Of a DNA stretch of 64,000 nt, positions 8,302 through 15,219 are shown in pieces. The notes below the pieces were generated by a model that searched no databases, was not told where the DNA came from, and saw only the letters and a list, made by a program, of their open reading frames with translations. The DNA is from Novosphingobium sp. SG707 (GTDB taxonomy: Bacteria; Pseudomonadota; Alphaproteobacteria; Sphingomonadales; Sphingomonadaceae), in the NCBI RefSeq assembly GCF_012275515.1, contig NZ_JAAZQL010000004.1:1-64000 (forward strand), written 5' to 3'. Within the stretch, counting starts at the first letter, position 1. Each line of letters starts with the position of its first letter. The translations under genes and the position numbers were made by a program.

Positions 8302-9123
8302 TCACGTCGCGGAAATAGGCCGCCGGTTGGCGAGGCTGGGCAATTGGGCGCGGATTTCGGCAAGGCGCTGCGGCTCGATCTCGGCAAAGCCAAGCCCCGC
8401 GGCCTCGCCCCCCAGATCGAGCAGGACATCGCCCCACGGATCAACCGCCAGCGAATGGCCGTAGGTGGCGCGGCCGTCCTGATGCTGGCCCACCTGCGCG
8501 GCGGAGAGGACATAGGCACTGGCCTCGATGGCGCGGGCCCGCTGCATGATATGCCAATGGGCCGCGCCCGTGGGCACGGTAAAGGCGGCCGGAATCGCGA
8601 TCAGATCACAGCGCGCCCGACCCAAAGCCTCGAACAGCGCGGGGAAGCGCAGGTCATAACAGATCGCCAGCCCCAGCCGCCCAGCGGGCGTGTCCACCGT
8701 CACCACGCGGTCGCCCGGACGATAGGCCCGGCTCTCGCGCCAGCTTTCGCCCGTGGCAAGGTCCACGTCGAACATATGGATCTTGTCGTAATGGGCGGCA
8801 ATGCCCCCCTTGGCGTCGATCACAAAGGTGCGGTTGGCCGCGCGTTCTTCGCCCTCCACCCGCACGGCCAGCGAGCCCAGCACGATCCAGATGCCCTCCT
8901 GCGCGGCAACCTCACGCGCGGCGGCCAGCACCGGGTTTTCCTCGGGCGCAACGATATGCGGCGCGGCGCGCGCGCGGTCGCGGTCGATCAAACCGCACAT
9001 TTCCGGCGTGAACAGCATCGTCGCCCCGCCCGCCCTGGCCGCGCGCGCGGCATCGGCAATTGCGGCGGCATTGGCGGCGGGATCGATCCCGCTCGTCATC
9101 TGAAGCAGGGCGACGCGGGCCAT
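8302..9123 (-). CDS. Carbon-nitrogen hydrolase (nitrilase superfamily)
   Basis: A 273-residue enzyme of the nitrilase superfamily, closest in look to the Nit/omega-amidase type that removes amide groups from small metabolites such as deaminated glutathione. The catalytic triad is visible: Glu41 in LFTPEMCGL, Lys114 in YDKIHMFD and Cys155 in GLAICYDLRFP. It sits one base after grxC, fitting a link to glutathione chemistry; the exact substrate is inference. Length and start are normal for the family. Confidence 0.9.
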   Translation of the reverse strand: MARVALLQMTSGIDPAANAAAIADAARAARAGGATMLFTPEMCGLIDRDRARAAPHIVAPEENPVLAAAREVAAQEGIWIVLGSLAVRVEGEERAANRTFVIDAKGGIAAHYDKIHMFDVDLATGESWRESRAYRPGDRVVTVDTPAGRLGLAICYDLRFPALFEALGRARCDLIAIPAAFTVPTGAAHWHIMQRARAIEASAYVLSAAQVGQHQDGRATYGHSLAVDPWGDVLLDLGGEAAGLGFAEIEPQRLAEIRAQLPSLANRRPISAT

Positions 9124-9124
9124 A

Positions 9125-9388
9125 TTACAGGCCCAGCAGCGGGTCGAGCTTGCCCGCCGCGTCCAGCGCGTGGATATCGTCGCTGCCGCCCAGCGCCTGA
9201 TCGTTTACGAAGACCTGCGGCACGGTGCGCGCGCCCGGATTGCGCTCGGCCATCTCGCGGCGCTTGGCGGTGTCCATCGTCACGTCGATCTCGGTATAGG
9301 CCACCTTCTTGCTGTCCAGCAGCGCCTTGGCGCGCACGCAATAGGGGCAGCCCCATTGGGTATAGATCTCGACCTTGGGAGTGGTCAT
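9125..9388 (-). CDS. grxC: Glutaredoxin 3
   Basis: An 87-residue glutaredoxin. The active site CPYC is at residues 14-17 (QWGCPYCVRAK) and the cis-proline segment is RTVPQVFVND, followed by GGSDDIHALD for glutathione binding. It reduces protein and mixed glutathione disulfides in the cytoplasm. The ATG at 9388 is preceded by an AAGGAC site; an upstream in-frame extension would add non-family residues. First gene of the grxC-nitrilase-DUF1178 operon, divergent from the Hsp20 gene. Confidence 0.95.
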   Translation of the reverse strand: MTTPKVEIYTQWGCPYCVRAKALLDSKKVAYTEIDVTMDTAKRREMAERNPGARTVPQVFVNDQALGGSDDIHALDAAGKLDPLLGL

Positions 9389-9420
9389 CGGGCTAGTCCT
9401 TCTTTGTCGTGTATCGGGGT

Positions 9421-9448
9421 CTTGAAATAGGTGGCGGCTAACATATCT
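9421..9448 (+). promoter_or_regulatory. Probable RpoH (sigma-32) promoter of hsp20
   Basis: CTTGAAA at 9421-9427 matches the sigma-32 -35 element and ACATATCT at 9441-9448 is a reasonable -10, with spacing in the range used by alphaproteobacterial RpoH. Transcription would begin near 9455 and leave a leader of about 100 nt before the Hsp20 start. Inferred from sequence only. Confidence 0.5.
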
Positions 9449-9454
9449 CAAGAT

Positions 9455-9553
9455 GCGTGTCATGCGCCGCACCGGGCATGACCACAAATGCAAAGCGCCG
9501 ACAAGGGCTTTGACGAAACCGAAAATTGCTCATTTTGAACGAGGATTTTTGTT
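9455..9553 (+). promoter_or_regulatory. Candidate ROSE-like RNA thermometer in the hsp20 leader
   Basis: The leader just ahead of the start codon contains TTGCT at 9526-9530 and the ribosome-binding site GAGGA at 9541-9545, separated by a short loop. A U(U/C)GCU stretch that masks the Shine-Dalgarno sequence is the hallmark of ROSE elements, which open at heat-shock temperature in small heat-shock genes of Alphaproteobacteria. Upstream GC-rich segments (about 9465-9515) could form the other hairpins. The fold has not been computed. Confidence 0.5.
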
Positions 9554-10024
9554 ATGACCCGTTTTGATTTCACTCCCTATCGCCGCAACACCGTTGGCTT
9601 CGACCGTTTGTTCGACCTGCTGGAAAACGCCAATCGTGCGGGGGCGAGCGACAATTATCCCCCCTTCAACATCGAGCGCAAGGGCGAGGATTCCTATCGC
9701 ATCACGCTGGCCGTCGCCGGGTTCAAGCCCGCCGATATCGAAATCGTCGCGCAGCAGAACCTGCTGGTCATTCAGGGCCGCAAGCATGACGAGCAAAGCG
9801 CCGCGCAGAGCGAATTCCTCCACCTCGGCATTGCCCAGCGCGGGTTTGAACGCCGCTTTGAACTGGCCGATTTCGTCCGGGTCGAGGCGGCCAATCTTGA
9901 AGACGGCCTGCTGGTCATCGACCTGATCCGCGAAGTGCCCGAGGCGATGAAGCCCAAGAAGATCGCCATCGGCACCGCAGGCCCCGCCTCGCTGACCGTG
10001 GTGGAAGGCAAGAACGCGGCCTGA
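9554..10024 (+). CDS. Hsp20/alpha-crystallin small heat-shock protein
   Basis: A 156-residue ATP-independent holdase chaperone. The N-terminus TRFDFTPYRRNTVGFDRLF is typical of IbpA-type proteins; the alpha-crystallin domain runs from about residue 33 (YRITLAVAGFKPADIEIVA) through RGFERRFELADFV, and a C-terminal IAI motif in KKIAIG would dock neighbouring dimers. Translation starts at ATG 9554, eight bases after an AGGA. Regulation looks two-layered: heat-shock promoter plus ROSE-like leader. A strong terminator follows. Confidence 0.93.
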   Translation: MTRFDFTPYRRNTVGFDRLFDLLENANRAGASDNYPPFNIERKGEDSYRITLAVAGFKPADIEIVAQQNLLVIQGRKHDEQSAAQSEFLHLGIAQRGFERRFELADFVRVEAANLEDGLLVIDLIREVPEAMKPKKIAIGTAGPASLTVVEGKNAA

Positions 10025-10043
10025 TTTCCCTGAACTTCCCAAG

Positions 10044-10084
10044 AAGCCTTCCGCGTGCCCCCCTTGCGCGGAAGGCTTTTTTGC
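10044..10084 (+). terminator. Rho-independent terminator after hsp20
   Basis: A perfect 12-bp stem (AAGCCTTCCGCG at 10044-10055 with its complement at 10067-10078) is followed by a T-run. It ends the Hsp20 transcript and lies just before the convergent LuxR-type gene. Confidence 0.9.
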
Positions 10085-10095
10085 GGAAGACTTTT

Positions 10096-11079
10096 TTATG
10101 TCTCCCGCGCGTTGCGGCTCAATTGCCCGATCTGCAGCGCGATGGCGACCAGCTCGGCCTCGCGCCGCACGCCGCATTTCTGAAAAATCGAGCGCATCTG
10201 GGCGGTCACGGTCTGGACGCTGGTGCAGCGCGCTGCGGCAATCGCCTGCCTGCTTTGCCCCATGGCCACCATCGCGGTCACATCCCCCTCGGCCCGCGTC
10301 AGCCCCAGCGCCTGCGCCAGAACCGCGCCATCGAGCATATCACTGCGCAGCGGCGAGCGGAAAGTGATGATCGCGGCCGGGGCAAAGCCGAAACTCCATG
10401 GCCGCAAGGGCAAGGGATTAACCTCGACCAGCAACGGCGGCGAGGCATGGGGCACCCACAGGTCCGGAAAAGGGACCGGCTGCGAGGCGATGGCCGCCCC
10501 CACGGCGCGCTGGAGCATAGCGTCAAAACCGCCGTGCGCGGCCTGTAATTGCCCGCCCGCGATCAAGAGCAATCCGCCCGACAGCACATCCTCGGCCGGG
10601 CGCGTCCAGGCGCAGACCCGCCCCGCCCCGTCCACCAGCATCGCAGCCGTGCGCATCATGTCGAGCGAGCCGCGCAGCAGCTCTGTCCCCTGATGGTCGA
10701 TGGCATTTTGCAACCGCACCCCGGCCAGCACATGGGGCAGGCAATCGGCAAAAATCGCGCGCTGCTCGGGCGTAGAGAGTCCGTCGGCATTGCCATGCAG
10801 CATTGCCAACCCGATCATCAAGCCCTCGCCCCGCATCAGCACCGACTGGCAGCCGAATTCACCCTCCAGATCGCGCGCATGGCTCAGATAGACTTCGTTG
10901 GTGCCCGATTTCTGCCGATAGGCATCATAATCGACCTCGAAAGTAACCTCCATGGGCGCGGCCATCGCGCCGATGCGGTAATTCACCTCGGGCCGATAGG
11001 CCTCGATATCGACAAACACCTGACCATAATCGAGCGGCGCATCGGTCATCCAGTTGAAGCGCGCATGCCGGTCATTCAT
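10096..11079 (-). CDS. LuxR-type helix-turn-helix regulator
   Basis: A transcriptional regulator of at least 327 residues. The last 60 residues are a LuxR/GerE DNA-binding domain (LTRAEGDVTAMVAMGQSRQA through QTVTAQMRSIFQKCGVRREA). The N-terminal part has no receiver Asp and may be a PAS/GAF-like sensor. The first ATG is at 11079, but the same frame stays open for about 40 more codons upstream and encodes plausible family sequence (TLAEAFLAAPFSEDGWDHAL). No ATG, GTG or TTG exists there; an AAGGGGG lies seven bases before an in-frame ATT at 11199. The real start may therefore be a non-AUG codon, or there is a local frameshift. Divergent from the hydrolase at 11255. Confidence 0.8.
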   Translation of the reverse strand: MNDRHARFNWMTDAPLDYGQVFVDIEAYRPEVNYRIGAMAAPMEVTFEVDYDAYRQKSGTNEVYLSHARDLEGEFGCQSVLMRGEGLMIGLAMLHGNADGLSTPEQRAIFADCLPHVLAGVRLQNAIDHQGTELLRGSLDMMRTAAMLVDGAGRVCAWTRPAEDVLSGGLLLIAGGQLQAAHGGFDAMLQRAVGAAIASQPVPFPDLWVPHASPPLLVEVNPLPLRPWSFGFAPAAIITFRSPLRSDMLDGAVLAQALGLTRAEGDVTAMVAMGQSRQAIAAARCTSVQTVTAQMRSIFQKCGVRREAELVAIALQIGQLSRNARET

Positions 11080-11254
11080 CGCGATCAGATGACCGCGCGA
11101 GGACCCCGTGGCACTGGCCAGAGCGCGCAGCGCGTGATCCCAGCCATCCTCGGAAAAAGGTGCGGCAAGAAACGCCTCGGCCAGAGTTTGCCCCAGAATC
11201 TCTGTTCCCCCTTCAAGAAGGCGTTGAGACTAATCGCCCGCCGCCTGCCTTGCA

Positions 11255-12214
11255 ATGGGTTACACAGACGCTAACCTTGAGCGCCCTTCGTCGCGGTTGA
11301 CGCGACGCGCCGCCGCGCCCATGGCCGCCGGCATGAACGCGGCGCCCTCCCCCACCTCGCATTATTTCACCAGCCAGAACCTGCGCCTGCACTATCTGGA
11401 CTGGGGCAACCCGCAAGCGCCGGTGCTGATCCTTCAGCATGGCGGGTTCGATCATGCGCGCTCGATGGACTGGATCGCGCGCGAACTGGCGGCGGACTGG
11501 CATGTCATCGCGCCGGACCTGCGCGGCCATGGCGACAGCGACTGGTCGGTTGATGCGGCCTATAACATGGCGGCCTATATCCTTGATTTCGTCAATCTGA
11601 TCGAGGCCATCGGAGCGGACCGGGTTACGATCTGCGCTCATTCTCTGGGCGCGATGATCACCACGCGCTATGCCGGGCTCTATCCAGAACGGGTGGCCAA
11701 ATTCATCAACATCGAAGGGCTGAGCGTGCCCACCGCGGCCGACCCGCTGCTGGCCATCACGCCCTTTGCGGCGCGGATGCGCGAATGGGTGGCCCAGCAT
11801 CGCGCCGCGCCCGGCCGCCGCCCGCGCTCGTATATCAGCGAGGAGCAGGCCTGCGCCCGGATGCGCGAAAAGAACGGCCATCTCAATGAGGAGCAGGTCC
11901 ATCACCTGACCCATCACGCGCTGCGCGTGCAGGAAGACGGCACCTATCGCTGGAAATTCGATCCCCGGCTCAACATCTTCCCGCTGGTCGATTTTCAGCA
12001 GGAAGAGATCGAGAGCCTGTGGCAGGCCGTGGCCTGTCCGGTCCTGTTCATTCAGGGCAGCGAGAGCTTCATGCCCAACCCGGCGCAGGATGGCCGGATC
12101 GGGCATTTCCGCGATGCGTGCCTGATCGAATATGACCGGGCCAGCCATTGGCCGCACCACGACCGTTTCGACGCCTTCATGCCCGACCTGCGGGCCTTTC
12201 TGGCGCAGGACTGA
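11255..12214 (+). CDS. Alpha/beta-fold hydrolase
   Basis: A hydrolase of about 293-319 residues. The oxyanion region HGGFDHARSMDW, the nucleophile elbow CAHSLGAM, the acid-region FIQGSESF and a C-terminal ASHWPHHDR with the catalytic His give a complete fold. Substrate cannot be read from sequence. The N-terminal 22 residues from ATG 11255 are Arg-rich and atypical; ATG 11321 or 11333 may be the true start, and none has a clear ribosome site. It is divergent from the LuxR-type gene, which could regulate it. Confidence 0.85.
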   Translation: MGYTDANLERPSSRLTRRAAAPMAAGMNAAPSPTSHYFTSQNLRLHYLDWGNPQAPVLILQHGGFDHARSMDWIARELAADWHVIAPDLRGHGDSDWSVDAAYNMAAYILDFVNLIEAIGADRVTICAHSLGAMITTRYAGLYPERVAKFINIEGLSVPTAADPLLAITPFAARMREWVAQHRAAPGRRPRSYISEEQACARMREKNGHLNEEQVHHLTHHALRVQEDGTYRWKFDPRLNIFPLVDFQQEEIESLWQAVACPVLFIQGSESFMPNPAQDGRIGHFRDACLIEYDRASHWPHHDRFDAFMPDLRAFLAQD

Positions 12215-12217
12215 GGC

Positions 12218-12583
12218 TCAGCCGCGCAGTTCGGCGATTTCGGCCCGCAATTCGGCAATGGTGACCAAAGGCCCGCGGATATATTGGTCCAGCGTGGGCA
12301 GATCGCCCACATCCACCCCATGCGCGGCAGCATAATGGGCGATCAGATCGTCGGATTCGCGCATGTACACGCCGGGCGCGATCTGGACCGTGGGGAAACT
12401 GGGCTTGGCGAAATGCGGGGCCAGCTCCGCACGGATCGCGGCCTCGCGGTCATCGCCGGGCACGAATTCGCGGAAATCAAAATGGTCCCGCAGGCCCGAT
12501 TCCAGCAGGAACAGGCGGAACTTCAAACACCACGGACAGCGATCCTTAAGATAGGCGATCGGGCGGAAATCGGCTTGGCTCAT
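12218..12583 (-). CDS. Glutaredoxin-like thioredoxin-fold protein
   Basis: A 121-residue cytoplasmic protein with a CPWC redox motif at residues 16-19 (YLKDRCPWCLKFR) and a cis-proline segment KPSFPTVQIAPG, the thioredoxin/glutaredoxin fold. The C-terminal 30 residues form a helix (TIAELRAEIAELRG), so it also resembles the N-terminal domain of glutathione S-transferases. It probably handles thiol-disulfide or glutathione exchange; the partner is unknown. It converges with the hydrolase gene, with three bases between their stops. AGGAC precedes the ATG. Confidence 0.8.
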   Translation of the reverse strand: MSQADFRPIAYLKDRCPWCLKFRLFLLESGLRDHFDFREFVPGDDREAAIRAELAPHFAKPSFPTVQIAPGVYMRESDDLIAHYAAAHGVDVGDLPTLDQYIRGPLVTIAELRAEIAELRG

Positions 12584-12759
12584 GATGCTTGTCCTGCTTG
12601 GATTATGGGTGGCGGTTTGACGGTCATGGGCCCATGATTGTCAAGCCTGATAAATGCAATCGACCATTCCTCCGGCAGTTCCATAAGTCGATGCAACACG
12701 GTTTTTGAAAGCGCTTGCAGAATAAGGGTGGCGCGCCTATCGTGCGAAAAGAACAGGAA

Positions 12760-13800
12760 ATGGCGAGGGAGAGCCATGTGACGAAGGGCCATCTGACCCG
12801 GCAAAAGCATTCGGCCATTGAACTGGTGACATTGTCCTATCTGCTTTCCTATCTGCCCTATGTCATCCTTACCCGCTATCTGGCCACCAACGGCATGGAC
12901 GGCCATGGCCATCCGCTGACCGGGCTGCATATCCTGCCGGTGATGCTGATCAGCGCGGCGGTCTCGACCTATGGCTTCATCTGGATTTCGGGCTGGGGCC
13001 GGCTGATGCACCGGGTGCGCGTGGGCGGCCTCTCGCTGCCGGGGGCCACGCGGGCCACGTTCTGGTCGGGGCTTTGCACGGTCTTTGTGCTGACCACGGT
13101 GCCTCTGTCCTATACGTTCCGCGATGTTTCGATCCCTTTCATGCAATTGCTGATGCGGGGCGACATTCTGATCATCGCGCCGCTGGTCGATCTCCTGCTG
13201 GGGCGGCGGGTGCATTGGTGGTCGTGGGGCGCGCTGGTGCTGGTGGCGCTGGCGCTGTTTCATACGCTGAGCGCGCGCGGAGGGCTGGCGCTGCCGGTTT
13301 TGGCGCTTCTCACGCTGCTGATCTATACGGCGGGCTATTTCGGCCGCCTCTGGGTGATGACGCGCGTGGCCAAGGATGATGATCCGATCCGCCTGCGCCG
13401 CTTTTTCAGTGAGGAAAAGCTGGTGGCCTTTCCCATCGCCATCCTCTCGCTGGCCGCCATCGCATGGACGGACCGGGCGCCCGGCGGCGCGGGCGAACAA
13501 TTGCTCTGGGGCTTTACGCAGGCGTGGCGCAGCGAACATCTGCCCGCGATGATCGTGACCGGACTGATGGTCTGCGCGACCGGCGTGTTTTCCGGCCTCA
13601 TCCTGCTCGACGGGCGGGAAAACAGCTTTTGCGTGCCATTGGAGCGTTCGGCCAGCATTCTGGCGGGCGTGGGCGGCACGGTGATCCTTGCCCAATTCTA
13701 TGGCGGGAAATGGCCCAGCGAGGCGGAATTTGTCGGGGCCGCGCTGCTGCTGATCGCGGTGCTGCTGCTTTCGGTGGGGCCCCGTCTGCGTCGCCGCTAA
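12760..13800 (+). CDS. Multi-pass membrane protein, EamA/DMT-like
   Basis: About 346 residues with roughly nine or ten hydrophobic segments, e.g. around IELVTLSYLLSYLPYVI, LPVMLISAAVSTYGFIWI and FVGAALLLIAVLLLSVG. Overall shape resembles drug/metabolite-transporter-type carriers, though no single motif fixes the family. The next gene (CapA-like) starts 16 bases after its stop, so they are likely one operon and may act on the same cell-surface polymer or metabolite. The start is uncertain: ATG 12715, ATG 12760 or the GTG at 12778 behind GAGGGAG are all possible. Transported substrate unknown. Confidence 0.65.
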   Translation: MARESHVTKGHLTRQKHSAIELVTLSYLLSYLPYVILTRYLATNGMDGHGHPLTGLHILPVMLISAAVSTYGFIWISGWGRLMHRVRVGGLSLPGATRATFWSGLCTVFVLTTVPLSYTFRDVSIPFMQLLMRGDILIIAPLVDLLLGRRVHWWSWGALVLVALALFHTLSARGGLALPVLALLTLLIYTAGYFGRLWVMTRVAKDDDPIRLRRFFSEEKLVAFPIAILSLAAIAWTDRAPGGAGEQLLWGFTQAWRSEHLPAMIVTGLMVCATGVFSGLILLDGRENSFCVPLERSASILAGVGGTVILAQFYGGKWPSEAEFVGAALLLIAVLLLSVGPRLRRR

Positions 13801-13816
13801 ATCAACGGAGTTTGTC

Positions 13817-14926
13817 ATGACGGTCCTGTTTCGGGCAACGGGCGATATCGGCCCCAACCGCCCCAACCCGGCGCAATGTTTCGCGCCCTCCGCCCCGCTG
13901 CTGCAAGAGGCCGACATCACCTTTGGCCAATTGGAATGCGTGATTTCCGAAAGGGGCTTTCGCCTGCCCCAGGTGCGTCACACCCATCGCGCCATCCCCG
14001 CCGCCGCGCAGGCGATTGCCGAGGCGGGCTATGATGTGATCTCCTTTGCGGGCAATCACTGCATGGACTGGGGGCCGGAAGGGCTGAATGACACGCTGGC
14101 TCATCTGGGCGCGGCGGGGCTGGACGTGGTGGGCGTGGGGCAGAATATTGGGCAGGCGCGCCGTCCCGTCATCCGCGAGGTGAACGGGGTGCGGGTAGCT
14201 TTCCTTGCCGCCTGCTCGATCCTGCCGCCCGGCTTCTGGGCTGATGAACGCCGCGCCGGATGCGTGCCGATGCGCGCCCACACGCTGTATGAACAGATCG
14301 AGATCGACCAGCCCGGCACCCCTGCCCGCATCCACACCTATGCCCATGCCGATGATCTGGCCGCTTTTCTGGCCGATGTGCGCAGCGTGCGGGCGCAGGC
14401 CGATGTGGTGGTGGCTTCCCTGCATTGGGGCATCCATTTCGTGCCCGCCACGATTGCCGACTATCAGTTCGAGGTGGGCCGCGCCGTGATCGACGCCGGG
14501 GCCGATATCATCCTTGGCCACCATGCCCATATCCTGAAAGGCGTGGACATCTATCGCGGGCGTCCGATCTTCTACAGTCTGGGCAATTTCGCCATCGACC
14601 TGCCGATGACGCGCGAACATGCGCAATCCAAGGGCTTTAGGGAAATCCAGAAACTAGCCCCCGAATGGGAGCCCAATTTCGAGAGCATGTATAATTTCCC
14701 GCCCGACAGCCGCATGACCCTGATCGTGGAATGCGACCTGACGCGCGAGGGTATTGCCCGCACCGCCTTTCGCCCCGCCTTCATCAATGATGATGCGCAG
14801 GCCGAGCCCCTGCCCGCCACCGATCCGCGCTTTGCAAAGGTGCTGGCCTATATGCGCTGGTGCAATGAAGAGGCCGGGCTGAGCGCCAAATATGAGGCGC
14901 GGGGCGACACAATAGTGCTGGGCTGA
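13817..14926 (+). CDS. CapA-family metallophosphoesterase-like protein
   Basis: A 369-residue protein of the CapA/PgsA family, related to calcineurin-like phosphoesterases. Visible motifs are the early Asp (RATGDIG), ECVIS, GNHCMDWG, SLHWG, GHHAH and YSLGNFAID, which together form the metal site. CapA members take part in poly-gamma-glutamate or capsule biology, but many relatives have unknown substrates. No signal peptide is present, so this one may be cytoplasmic. An acGGAG site eight bases upstream supports the start. Likely co-transcribed with the membrane protein before it. Confidence 0.8.
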   Translation: MTVLFRATGDIGPNRPNPAQCFAPSAPLLQEADITFGQLECVISERGFRLPQVRHTHRAIPAAAQAIAEAGYDVISFAGNHCMDWGPEGLNDTLAHLGAAGLDVVGVGQNIGQARRPVIREVNGVRVAFLAACSILPPGFWADERRAGCVPMRAHTLYEQIEIDQPGTPARIHTYAHADDLAAFLADVRSVRAQADVVVASLHWGIHFVPATIADYQFEVGRAVIDAGADIILGHHAHILKGVDIYRGRPIFYSLGNFAIDLPMTREHAQSKGFREIQKLAPEWEPNFESMYNFPPDSRMTLIVECDLTREGIARTAFRPAFINDDAQAEPLPATDPRFAKVLAYMRWCNEEAGLSAKYEARGDTIVLG

Positions 14927-15219
14927 ACAACCTGCGCCGAACCTGTCACGCCGTTCATACAAGCTCTGCTTCTATCCATATTCCAAATAGCGATTTACGC
15001 AGAAAGACGGCAAAAACCGGGCCTAACACCCAAAAGATGCGGCAAAAATGTCACCTTGTACGTCTTTTTCCGCTTGGCGGCGATTCCTTGACAGCTTGCC
15101 ATGTTTTGTTGGTTGTCCAGCGGGACAATCGGGGTCTAGGGGAGATACCGGTTGTCGACCGCCCCCCGGCCGGCAATCGATAAACATAAATTCTTCGCCA
15201 AGTGAATGAGGACATTCCT
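14927..15219. promoter_or_regulatory. Leader/promoter region of TBDR 1
   Basis: No gene. TTGACA at 15088-15093 is a perfect -35 hexamer on the plus strand, but the matching -10 is weak. Directly downstream lies an inverted repeat TTGTCC/GGACAA (15113-15118 and 15123-15128), well placed to bind a repressor. GAGGA near 15208 is the ribosome site for the receptor gene. Confidence 0.4.
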
